Shown: positions 41,209 through 51,654 of the stretch, piece by piece
Layout of the letters: the number at the start of each line of letters is the position of its first letter
Numbering within the stretch: the first letter of the stretch is position 1
Origin: Heterohyrax brucei
Lineage: Eukaryota; Chordata; Mammalia; Hyracoidea; Procaviidae
Assembly: GCA_028571685.1 (NCBI GenBank)
Contig: CM053146.1
Location: forward strand, 23,967,431-24,031,430
Direction of reading: 5' to 3'
DNA: 64,000 bases
Translations under genes and position numbers: made by a program
The notes under the pieces: model-generated
What the model saw: only the letters and a program-made list of their open reading frames with translations
What the model was told of the DNA's origin: nothing
Databases searched by the model: none

Positions 41209-44200
41209 TCATACATATTTGTCCTTTTGTTGCTGACTACTTTCACTCAACATAATGTCCTCCAATTGAAACCAGGTTGCAAGATGTTTCCTAAAATCAT
41301 CATTGTTCCTTATCATTGCATAGTGTTCCATTGAGCATATATACCCTAGTCTACCTATCCATTCCTCTATAGTTGGGCATCTGGGTTGGTTCCATCTTTT
41401 TACTATTGTGGACTGTGCTGTAACAAACATCTGTGTGCATGTATCAGTTGGTGTGAATGGCCTTGATTCTGCAGGATATATTCCAAACAGTGGAATTACT
41501 GGGTCAAATGGTGTATCTATTTCCATAATTTTAAGGAAATGCCAGATTGCTTTCCAAAGACATTGCACCATTTTGCAATCCCACCAACACTGTAGGAGAG
41601 TTCCAATTTTTCCACAGCCTCTCCAGCATTTGTTGTTTGTGTTTTTTGGATCATGGCCAATCTTGTTGGGGCAAGGTGGTGTCTCATCGTAGTTTATATT
41701 TTAATTTCTTTAATAGCTAATGATCATGAGCATGTCTGCATGTGTTTTTTGGCTGCCTGGATCTCCTCTTTAGAAAAGTTTCTGTCCATCTCCTTTGCCC
41801 ATCACTTGATTATTTATCCTTTTTTTACGGATATTTTGTAGTACCTTATAGGTTATGGAGATCAGGCATCAGTCTGACATATAGTTGCCAAATATTTTTT
41901 CCCATTCTGTAGGTGGCCTGTTAATTCTATTAATAGAATGGATGAGCATAAGTGTTTGATTCTTAGTAGTTTCCATTTATCTATTTTCTCATCTGTTGAT
42001 TGTGATTTGTCAGATTTTGAAGTCTGTCTGCACTGTGTATTAAAACTTCCATTGTTGATCCTAATTTTTCTTGAATGAGCTTTATTGTTGTAGATTTGAT
42101 ATTTAAGTCTTTTATCCAGTTTGAGTTGGTTTTTGTATAAGGTGTGAAACATCAGTGGTGTTTCAGTTCATTGCAGATGGCTATCCAATTTTGCCAGCAC
42201 CATTTGCTGAAGAGGTTGTTTTTACCACAAATTAATGTCTTAGGTCCTTTGCCGAATATCAGTTGTTCATAGGACAATGGTGTCATCTCTGGGGTCTCAG
42301 TTATGTTCCATTGATCTTTCTGTCTCTTTTTGTACCAGTACCAGGCTGTTTTGACCACTGTGGCAGTGTAATAGGTTCTAAAGTCAAGTAGTGAAAGGCC
42401 TCTCAGTGTGTTCTTCTTCAGAAGCGTTTTGTTTATCCAGGACTTCTTCCCTTTAGAAACAAAGTAGGTGATTTGTTTCTCCATCTCATTAAAAAATGTC
42501 ACAGGAATTTGTATTGGGATTGCATTAAGTAAGTAAATTGCTTCAGGTAAAATAGACATTTACACAATGTTAAGTCTTCCTATCCATGAGCAAGGTAGAT
42601 TTCTCCATTTGTATAAAGCTCTCTTAGTTTCTTGTAGTAAGGTCTTGTAGTTCTCTTTCTAAAGATCTTTTATTTCTCTGGTTAGATTTATTCCTAGATA
42701 TTTTATCTTCTTAGGGGCTATAGTAAACAGCATTGATTTGGTGATCTCTTCGTTAATAATCTCATTGTTGATATAAAGGAATCCTACTGATTTACTTATG
42801 TTTAGCTTGTATACTGAGACTTGGTGAACTCTTCTATCAGTCTGAGTAGCTTACTTAGGGATACTTTAGGATTCTCTGCATATACAATCATATCATCTGC
42901 AAATAGGGAGATTTTTAGTTGTTCTTTGCTGATGGAGATGCCCTTTATTTCTTGGTCTTGTCTAATTGCTCTGGCTAGAACTTCTAGTACAATGTCAAAT
43001 AAGAGAGGTGAAAGTCCTTGTCTAGTTCTCATTCTCAAGGGGCATTGCTTCAGTCTCTCTCCACTTAGCATGATGTAGGCAGCTGGCATTGTACAAATGA
43101 CCCTTATTGCACTGAGGAATTTGCCATCTACTCCTATTTTGCTGAGGGTTTTTAGCATGAATGGGTGTTGGACTTTATCAAATGCCTTTTCTGCATCAGT
43201 AAACAAAATCAAGTGATTCTTGTCTTTTGTGTTATTTATGTGGTTGATCACATTAATTGTTTTTCTGATGTTGAACTGGCCTTGTATCCCTGGTATGAAT
43301 CCAACTTGGTCGTGACAAATTATTTTTTTTTATATGTTGTTGTAATCTATTGGCAAGAATATTGTTGAAGATTTTTGCATCTAGATTCATGACTGATATT
43401 GGTCTGTAGTTCTCCTTTCTTTGTTGCGTCTTTCCCTGGCTTTGGTATCAGGATTATGCTGGCTTCATAGAATGAATTTGGGAGTATTCCATCCCTTTCT
43501 ATGCTGTGAAATAGTCTCAGTAGTATTGGCAATAACTCTTCTCTACAAGGTTAGTAGAATTCTGCAGTGAAGCCAGCTGGGCCAGGGGTTTTCTTCATTG
43601 GTAGTTTTTTGATAACTTTTTCAATCTCTTCCTTTCTGATAGGTTTATTAAGTTGTTCTGCTTCAGCTTGTGATAATTTTTGTAAGTAATATGAATCAAG
43701 AAATTTGTCCATTTCCTCTAGGTTTTCAAATTTGTTAGAGTACAGTCTTTCATAGTATTCTGTTACGATATTTTGGATTTTTGATGGATCTGCTGTGATA
43801 AAACCCTTCTCATGTCTTATTTGTTTCCTGTTTTACTTTAGTAAGTTTAGCCAATAGTTTGTCAATTTTGTTGATCTTTTCAAAAAAACAGTTTTTGTCC
43901 TTTCAAATTTTTCAGTTGTTCTTGTATTCTCTAATTCATTTAGTTTTGCTCTGATCTTTAGGATCTGTTTTCTCCTGGTGCCTGAGGAATTCCTCAGTTG
44001 TTCTCTACTTGTTGAAGCTGTAGAGTTAGATCTTTGGTTTGGGTACTTTCTTGCTCCCAGATGCATGCATTTATGGAGATAAACTGACCTCTGAGCACTA
44101 CTTTGGCTGTATCCCATAGGTTCTGGTAGGAAATGTTTTTGTTTTCATTTGAATCCATAAAATTCTTTATTTCATCCTTGATTTCTTCTATAACCTATGG

Positions 44201-44948
44201 CTTTTTGAGCAAGATATTGTTCAGTTTCCATGAGTTCCACTTTCCATCTGTTTTCTGCTATTGATTTTGACTTTAATGGCTTTGTGGTCTGAGAAGAAGC
44301 TTTGGAATAATTCAATGGTATGGATTTTACTGAGATTTGCATTATGTCCTAACACATGGTCTATTCTGGAAAATGTTCCATGTGCATTGGAGAAGAAGAT
44401 GTAGTTGTCTGCTGATAGAAAGTTCTGTATATGTCAATGAGGTCTAGTTGGTTAATTGTGTCTTTACTGAGCTTTTTTCTAGATGATCTGTCCAATATTG
44501 AGAGTGGAGTGTTGAAGTCTCTCACTATTGCTGTAGAGTTATCTATCTTGTTTTTGAGCATAGTCAGTGTTTCTTCACTGTATTCAGATGCTCTAATGTT
44601 GGGTGCATAAATATTTAATATTGTTAAGTCCTGCTTGTGTATCAAATCTTACAGCAATAAATAATGTCCTTCCTTGTCCACAATGGTGGATTTTACATTA
44701 AAATCAATTTTATCTGAGATTAGAATTGCCACACCTGCTCTTCTTTGCATATTGTTCCCTTGATATGTGTTCTTCCATCCTTTAATTTTCAGTTTGGTCG
44801 TATCTTTAAGTCTAAGGCAGCTTTCTTGTAAGCAACATAAAGACTGGTTGTGCCTTTTGATCCAAGATACTGCTCTTTGTCTCTTTACTGGAGCATGCAG
44901 TCCATTCACATTCAATGTAATTATTGATCCAACTCATTTGATAGGTAT
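41209..44948 (-). pseudogene. L1 ORF2 (endonuclease/reverse transcriptase) pseudogene
   Basis: Spans about 1247 codons, close to the usual 1275. Recognisable parts, N to C: endonuclease start LNVNGLHAPVKRQRAVSWIK (about 44915), ILNIYAPN, and a DFNTPLS motif near 44515 where the family GDFN reads RDFN; linker 44117-43833; reverse transcriptase [15 protein letters not shown] (about 43470), [20 protein letters not shown] (about 43200) and the catalytic FADD box near 42900 ([13 protein letters not shown]); C-terminal [13 protein letters not shown] (about 42330) and TIEEWIGRLGYICSMEHYAM (about 41330). The initiating codon is ATA, followed by an in-frame TGA, and the frame is cut into at least seven blocks. 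Not functional. Confidence 0.95.
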
Positions 44949-45448
44949 GTGTTTAGTGCTGTCCTTGTAATATGTTTATTTTAGTGTTGATGTTTTATCT
45001 GTTGTTCTTGTTTACCTATTCTGGGACATTCTTCTTTATGAGTTGATTTTTCACCTTTGTCAGTGTTGTCTTTGTGGTTGTTGAGACTCCTGTATTACAT
45101 TTCTTGATTTGATATGTTGCATCTGTGTTGTGCTTTGCAGCTCCTCCTGTGATCCCCCTTAACAATCTGTACTTAAATCCAATTTTAACTACTGCAAGTC
45201 CGACTCGACGGCACTTGGCTTTCGCTGGCTCCATCTGAAAGGACTATCACAACTGTAGTACATCCCTCTTTTTAATATGATGACTTCATAGTTTTCATGC
45301 TATGATCACTGGATCACTTCTTTTAACATTACAGCTTTGATTGAATTTGGAGCCTTCCTTAACTGAGTAGGTTTCTGGATGATGTGTCCTGTATTTCCCC
45401 GTAAAATATAAAATTAGTGATTTTGTTCTTCCGAGCCAAGAGCTTCTT
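44949..45448 (-). other. L1 inter-ORF spacer (about 500 bp)
   Basis: The spacer is long compared with the about 60 bp of human L1. It contains a second exact copy of a 22-bp segment that also encodes part of the ORF1 C terminus (copies at 45199-45220 and 45472-45493). Confidence 0.8.
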
Positions 45449-46426
45449 TTAACATTTCTTATAACTTTGCTTCCGACTCGACGGCACTTGGCTATAGCTT
45501 TCATTTGGTTTTTACAAAGTCTTTGAGTTTCTGTTTATCTGCAAATGTCTTCACTACATTTTCATATTTGAAAGGTAGTTTTTCAGGATATATAATTCTT
45601 GGTTGCAAGTTCTTCTCCTTCAAGGCTTTGAATGTGTCATCCCATTGTCTCCCTGCCAGCATCATTTCTGCTGAAAAATCAGATGAAAGCCTACAGGGTT
45701 TCTCTTTGAATGTTAGCTTTGCTTTGAGTCTTGCTGCCTTTAAGAGTTTCTGCTTGTGTTTCATTTTGTTAAGCTTGATTATAATATATCTTGGAGTCTT
45801 TCTTTTGGGATCTATACAGATGGCATTCGATATGCATCTTGAATATCTATATTCTCTTCTTTCATAATTTCTGGGAAGTTTTCTGTCAGCAGATCAGCCA
45901 CAATATGCTCTGCATTCTCAGGTATCCTGCCCTGTTCAGGAACTACAATTAATTGTAGATTGTTCCTCTTAATAAAGTCCCACATGCTTCTTAATGCTTC
46001 TTCACATTTCTTGTTTCCTTTTTCTGATTTCTCCTCATAGATTCTGGAGTCAGTAGGTCTGTCTTCCAAGTCAGAAAGTGTCTTTTACATTTGTTCCATT
46101 CTGTTTTCTTGGGTTTGAATTGAATTTCCTATCTCCTTGATTTTGTTCTTGATCTGTTGGATTTCAGAGTACTGCTGTTCAATTAGATCAAACAGCTTGC
46201 TTAATTTTTCATTTTGTTCTGCTGCATTTTGTATAAAGTCTAGGAGGGCTCCCTGTATAGCCCTTTTATACTTGCCCTCTGATAGTTTCAGAAAGGCTTC
46301 TTTATCTAAGAAGTTCTTTAGAAATTTCTTTTGTGGGCCTTCTGAAGCCATAGATATATTCTTCCTAATGTTCTGGTCCAAAGTGTGTTGATTTTGGGGC
46401 ATGTGGAGGTTGTTTTGTTTCTCCAC
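45449..46426 (-). pseudogene. L1 ORF1 (RNA-binding chaperone) pseudogene
   Basis: About 326 codons, the usual ORF1 length. The N-terminal and coiled-coil region is visible at 46426-46085 (KLFDLIEQQYSEIQQIKNKI). A nonsense codon at about 46085-46087 interrupts the frame, which resumes as MEDRPTDSRIYEEKSEKGNK (46069), the RRM-side region. A frameshift between 45812 and 45764 precedes the C-terminal domain (LKEKNLQPRIIYPEKLPFKY, about 45620). A second frameshift near 45510 shifts the last part, whose correct frame ends with a TAA at 45449-45451. One nonsense and two frameshifts make it inactive. Confidence 0.95.
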
Positions 46427-47324
46427 TGTTAACCTTCACGGGATCAAAAGCTCAGTCCAAAAAGGAAGTTGATCATCAGACACCTCTATGTACTCCAGTG
46501 ACTGGGCTCAGTGGAATCTCTGGGATAGCAGTCTCCACCTTCTAATTGGTGAAGACACAGCCCCACTTATAGAGTCACTGGGGAACCATCAGCTGACCCA
46601 ATAATGTGAGACAGTAGAGGCTGGAAGGGGCGCCAGAAGCACCACAGTTATTTCTCTGTTGAAAGGTAAAAGGTATCTGACAGCTTCCAAAATTAGCCAG
46701 GCTTTCATGTGTGCAAGACCCTCTTTCCAGCTAGCAAAGTAAGCACCTCTATCTCAAAGATTGCTTTACTGCCAGAAAAGCACTCTCTGGGCCGACACTG
46801 CCTCCCAGCCTGGGAATTAGGTCCAGATGAGGACTGCATATAGGAAAATCCTCCTCCCAGTGAATCAAGATGGCATCCCACACAAGCCTGTCTTGAAAAA
46901 GACTGTTCAGTGGCAGAGATTTGGAAGTACTGGCGAGCGAGTGGTCAGAGGTACCAGGTTGCACAGATTCCAAGGCCAGGGTCTCAAAATGTGGTGACTC
47001 CTCTCACAGATCTCATCAGCAGTGCGCCTGAGCCTTGCTGCCAATCAAACCTATGCTCCTCCCACCGGTTAAGACAGAGAAGAAAAGAAAAAAGTTAAAA
47101 GGGTGATTTACCTTCAGTCCACTGAGCCAGCACTTAACAAGGGCAGGGATCCACGAAAGGGAAGAAGACTCCCATTCAGTGGTGTGTAGACCAAATAGAC
47201 AGCCCTATACTGTGTCCTATGGCTCACTAGGTGTCCAGAAGGCTCCTTTTAATCAGTTCAGGCCTTCGTTTCCAGAGGAGTTTGGGGAGACATGTGTTTA
47301 GTCTGCCATCTTGAATCTGCCCCC
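46427..47324 (-). promoter_or_regulatory. L1 5' UTR with internal promoter region
   Basis: About 900 bp between the 5' boundary and ORF1. The first bases include AAGATGGC, the YY1-type site at the start of many L1 promoters. Activity cannot be inferred from sequence alone, and the copy is old. Confidence 0.75.
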
Positions 47325-47338
47325 TTATTGATTGTTCT
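47325..47338 (+). repeat. Right target-site duplication of the full-length L1
   Basis: TTATTGATTGTTCT, the partner of 40170-40183. Confidence 0.75.
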
Positions 47339-48771
47339 AAGTCTTTTATTGTCCTTTCAACAATGTTCACACCTTCTTCATCAGGAGTAGTTTCCATCTC
47401 AAAAAACCACTTTTTTTGCTCCTCCACAAGAAGCAACTATTCATCTGTTAAAATTCTGTCATGAAATTATGGCAGTTCCATCACATATTCAGGCTCCACT
47501 TCTAATTCTATTCCTCTTGCCATTTCCACAAAGTCTGTAGGTACTTCATCCACTGAAGACATGAACCTCTCAAAGTCATCCATGAGGTTTGGAATCACCT
47601 TCTTCCAAACCTCTGTTGATTTTTGATATTTTTACCTCCTCCAGTGAATCACGAATACTCTTAATAGAATTTAGAACAATGTATCCTTTCTAGGAAATTT
47701 GCAATTTACTTTGCCCAGACACATCAGAGGAATCACTGTCTATAGCAGCTATAGACTTAAGAAATGTATTTCTTAAAAAATAAGACATGAAGGTCAAAAT
47801 GACTTCTTGATACACAGGCTGAAGAACAGGTACTGGGTTAGCAGATATGAAAACATTATTCTCCCTGTTCATTTCCATCAGAACTCTTGGATGTTCAGGT
47901 ACAGTGTCAAACAGCAGTGGTAATATTTTGAAGTCTTTTATTATGAGCAGTAGGTCTCAACATCGGGCTTAAAATATTCAGTAAACTGTGTTGTAAACAG
48001 TTGTGCTGTCATCCATTCTTTGTTGTTCCATTTACAAAGCACAGGCAGGGTAGATTTAGCATACTTCTTAATGGCCCTGGGATTTCTGAATGGTCTAAAC
48101 AGTATTAGGTTCAGCTTAAAGCCACCACAAGCAATAGCACCTGACAAGAGAGTCAGCCTCTCCTTTGAAGCTTTGAAGCCAGGCATTGACTTTTCCTCTC
48201 TAGCTGTGAAAGTCCTAAGGCTGTTTTGTCTGTGTTGAAAATTTGTTACTGACTGTTACCTCCTTTGTCCATTAGCTTGATTTTCTGGATGACTTGCTGC
48301 AGCTTCTCTATCAGCATTTACAGGTTCATTTTGAAGTTTTATGTTATGGAGATGACTTCTTCTCTTAAAACTTATGAACAAACCTCCATTAGCTTCAAAG
48401 TTTTCTGCTGCAGCTTCTTCCTGTCTCTCAGCCTTCATAGAGTTGAAGAGAATTAGGGCCTTGTTCTGGCTTAGGTTTTGGCTTGAGGGAATGTTGTGAC
48501 TGGTTTGATTTGCTATCCAGACCACTAAAATTTTCCCTACTGTAATAAGTCTGTTTCACTTTTTTATCACTCATGTATTCACTGGAGTAGCAGTTTTAAT
48601 TTCCTTCAAGAACATTTCCTTTGCATTCACAACTTGGAAGTTTGTCACAAGAGGCCTAACATCCAGCCTGTATTGGCATTCAACTTGCCTTCCTCACTAA
48701 GCCTAATCATTTCCAGCTTTTGATTTAAAGTGAGAGATGTGCTGCTTCCCCTCTCACTGGAAAGAGGCCAT
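47325..48771 (-). pseudogene. Tigger/pogo-type transposase pseudogene (continues at 40183-39892)
   Basis: ATG at 48771-48769, directly followed by a short frame and stops. CENP-B-like DNA-binding region at about 48525-48256 (QTSHNIPSSQNLSQNKALIL, SMKAERQEEAA). DDE-domain segment at 48186-47941 ([40 protein letters not shown]). C-terminal part at 47878-47690 ([20 protein letters not shown]). Several stops and frameshifts break it. The domain order matches TIGD/JRK-related pogo transposases. Confidence 0.93.
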
Positions 48772-49318
48772 TGTGGGGTTATTAACTGGTCTAATTTCAA
48801 TATTGTCGTGTCTCAGGGAATAGGGAGGCCCAAGGAGGCAGAGAGAGATAGGAGAACAGTGATTTGGTAGTGCGGTCAGAACACACACAGAAATTATCAG
48901 TGAAGTTTGTCGTAGTATATGGGCAGTTTGTGGCACCTCAACAAACTTGCTACAGCAGCATCAGTGATCACACATTGCCACAACTGATATAATAATAACA
49001 AAAAGTTGGAGATACAGAGGCAGTTACCAAAATGTGACACAGAAATACAATGGGAACACATGCTGTTGGAAGAATGGCACCAACAGACTTGCTAGACCGA
49101 AGCTTGCCACAAGCTTTCAATTTGTAAAAAACTCAGTATCTGGGAAATACAGTAAAGTAAAACACAATAAGATCAGATACACCTGCACACCAAGAGGAAA
49201 AAGGATTGTGTCTTCAGCAGGGGGGCTGGGACAACTGGATTTCCACTTTCAAATGAATAAAGTTTCACGCATACCTCATATTCTATACAGAAATTAACTC
49301 AAAATGGATGAAAGACCT

Positions 49319-49511
49319 AATAACCCACTGCTGTCAAGTCAGTTCCAATTGATAGTGACCCTAAAAGACAGAGCAGAACTGCCTGATAGAGTTTCTAAGT
49401 CTGTAAATCCTTACAGAAGCAGATTGCCACATCTTTCTCCCATGGAACAGCTGGTGAGTTCCAGCTGCTTACCTTTAGGTTAGAAGCCAAGCACTTTAAC
49501 CACTGTACCAC
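49319..49511 (-). repeat. AfroSINE long variant nested in L1
   Basis: AACCCACTGCTGTCAAGTCA, GCAGAACTGCCTGATAGAG, AAGCAGATTGCCACATCTTT and GCACTTTAACCACTGTACCA. Flanked by AAAGACCTAAT (49308-49318) and AAAGACTTAAT (49525-49535), a near-identical duplication. Confidence 0.9.
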
Positions 49512-49756
49512 CAAGGCTTTCTCAAAGACTTAATGTGAGACCTAAAACCATAACAACCATAGAAGAAAACATAGGGGTAAATCTTTGTGACTTTTGATTT
49601 CCTATACATGATACCAAAAATACAAACAATAAAAGAAATAAATAAATTCAACTTCATCAAAACTAAAAACTTTTGTGCAGCAAAGAACACTATCAAGAAA
49701 GTAAAAAGACAATCCACAGACTAGGAGAAAATATTTACAAATTATATACCTAATAA

Positions 49757-49935
49757 GGGTCTGTTGCTGTTGTTAGTTGTCAAGTCCTTTCTAAATCATG
49801 GCAATCCTGTATGTGCAGAGCACAATTGCTCTACAGATCACCAGGCCTATCTTCTAAGATACCTTTGGGTGCATTTGAATCACCATCCTTTCGACCAGTA
49901 GTCTAGTGCTTAACTATTTGCACCAGATACGCTGA
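49757..49935 (-). repeat. AfroSINE/RTE-tail SINE nested in L1
   Basis: GGTCTGTTGCTGTTGTTAGT, GAGCACAATTGCTCTACAGA, TCACCAGGCCTATCTTCTAA and GTCTAGTGCTTAACTATTTG. It interrupts the L1 between TATATACCTAATAAG and GATAAAAGTCTAGTATCCAG. Confidence 0.8.
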
Positions 49936-50860
49936 TAAAAGTCTAGTATCCAGAACATAAAAAGAACTCTTAAAACCAAACATCCAAAAGACAACGAAAT
50001 ACTTAAAATTTGGCAAATGATTCAAATAAACATTTTTCCAAAGAAGATTTACAAGTGGTCAACAAACACAAGCAAAAATGCTCAATATAATTAGTCACTT
50101 AAAGAAATGCAAATCAAACCACAAAGATATATGTATCACTTCACACCCACCAAGATGGCTATAATCAAAAACATGGAAAATAACAACTGTGTGTATGCTT
50201 GGACAAAAATTGGAACCTTCATACTTTGCTGGTGTGAATGTATAATGGCACATTTGCTGTGAAAAACAGGTTGGCAGTAATTTAAAAGTAGAATTACTAC
50301 ATAACCTAGATAGACTAAAAATAACTGAAAATAGGTTTTCTTACAAAAACTGTGTGTGAATGTGCAGACCAGTACTATTCACAGTTCCAAAAAGTAGAAA
50401 CAGCTTAAGTACCCATCAACTGATGAATGGATACACAAAATGTGATATAGCCATACAAGGAAATGTTATTAACCCATAAGAAGGAATAAAACATTAATAC
50501 ATACATACATGGATGAACTTTTAAAACATCATGCTAAGTGAAAGAAGTCAGACACAAAAGACCACACATTGTATGTTTGATTCCATTCACATGAAATACC
50601 CCAGGTAGACACATTCACAGATATAGGATGCACATTAGTGGTTTCTGGGAGCTCGGTGAGTGAAAAATGGGACGTGACTATTTAAAGGGTATGAGGCATC
50701 CTTTTGGAGTAATGAAAATATTCTGGAACTAGATAGTGGTTATGACTGCACAATATTGTGAATGTGATAAATATCATTGAGTTGTCAACTTTAAAGTGAT
50801 TGTAATGGTAAATTCCATGTTATGTAAATTTTACTACCATCACAACAAAAAAGAATACAC

Positions 50861-51225
50861 AGATACATCATCACAGTTGTGTGTTTAACTAGCCCCTGTG
50901 AACTAGAATGTAAATTCACTGAGGTATTGGGTCACGTCATTTCTAGAGCTTATAAATGTCATTGCATATGATCTCCCTGGCTGGACTACAGCAGCAGTCC
51001 TCTATTGTAGATCGTTGTCTTCCCAATGCCTAGCAGAATGTCTAGTGTACAGCAGATTGGGGGTAGTAGGAGAGATGGACTGTCAAGAGACCTGTTCTGT
51101 ATTTTGATTGTGGTAGTGGTCACACTGATATATACATTTGCAAAAAAACTCATCATATTGTCCACCAAAATGTAGTACATTTTGTACATTTTAGTACATA
51201 CCACGTACAGTTAGTTAAAAAAAAA
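50861..51225. other. L2-like relic and unique sequence
   Basis: GTGAACTAGAATGTAAATTC, ACTGAGGTATTGGGTCACGT and GCCTAGCAGAATGTCTAGTG resemble a plus-strand L2 3' end (50890-51060). Confidence 0.45.
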
Positions 51226-51651
51226 GAAGAAGAAGAAGAAGAACTGACAATATCAAGTATTGGGGAGTATGTGGAGTAATCAGAACTGTCAAAAATTGTG
51301 ATACTTTATTGTGAAAAATATCAAATTGGTGGTTGTCTGGGGCAGTAAAGAGGGATAATAAATACAAAGGCATCCAGGGAACTTTCTGTGAAGAGAGAAA
51401 CTCTAGATTTTGATTGCAGTGATGATTGTTGCTGTTAGTTGCCATCGAGTTGACTGTAACCTTCAGAGATCTTATGCAGAACTATATAAAACATGCCTGG
51501 TCCAAGTTATCTTCATGATCACTGGTGTGTGAATTACATAAATGCATTCATCTGTTGAAATTGTATGCAAAATCTGCGCACTTCATTGTTGTGAATTATG
51601 CCTCCAAAAGTTTGAATAAGATATTGGAAAACAGAAAAAAAAAAAAAAAAA
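51221..51651 (+). repeat. (GAA)n tract, L1 3'-end-like segment, RTE fragment, A-tail
   Basis: (GAA)n at 51225-51243 follows an A tract. 51244-51420 resembles an L1 3' UTR (GGTGGTTGTCTGGGGCAGTA). 51428-51530 is a minus-strand RTE tail fragment (GTTGCTGTTAGTTGCCATCG). An A-rich tract runs to about 51651 and closes the retroposed segment. Confidence 0.6.
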
Positions 51652-51654
51652 ACT

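Larger units (their letters stand above)
40184..47324 (-). mobile_element. Full-length L1 LINE, minus strand, inactive
   Basis: About 7.14 kb. The 5' end at 47324 reads GGGGGCAGATTCAAGATGGC on the minus strand, the usual start of an intact mammalian L1 5' UTR (YY1-like AAGATGGC). The 3' end at 40184 is a short A-tail (T tract at 40182-40189 on plus). Order on the minus strand: 5' UTR 47324-46427, ORF1 46426-45449, spacer 45448 to about 44949, ORF2 about 44948-41209, 3' UTR 41208-40184. Both ORFs carry stops and frameshifts. It lies within Tigger1 and shares its 3' UTR with the truncated copy at 12565-13260. Confidence 0.95.
47325..49185 (-). mobile_element. Tigger1-like DNA transposon, 5' part (split by L1)
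   Basis: The right border is the complement of the Tigger1 start: AAACACAATAAGATCAGATA then CACCTG at 49180-49185 (consensus complement AATAAAACGAGGTATGCCTG). Inward lie the 5' noncoding region and the transposase. Together with 39702-40183 it makes about 2.34 kb, near the 2.4 kb of the family. The transposon is older than the L1 that splits it. Confidence 0.93.
49187..50860 (+). repeat. Old L1 fragment (ORF2 3' part and 3' UTR)
   Basis: Block order of the L1 ORF2 C terminus on the plus strand: GGGGGGCTGGGACAACTGGA, ACTCAAAATGGATGAAAGAC, ATAGAAGAAAACATAGGGGT, AATTCAACTTCATCAAAACT, CACTTCACACCCACCAAGAT, CTTCATACTTTGCTGGTGTG and GAATAAAACATTAATACATA. It is interrupted by SINEs at 49319-49511 and 49757-49935. 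Diverged, of an old L1M type. Confidence 0.88.

Noticed and set aside
45505-45867. 120-codon plus-strand frame inside the L1
   Set aside because: It is the antisense shadow of L1 ORF1.
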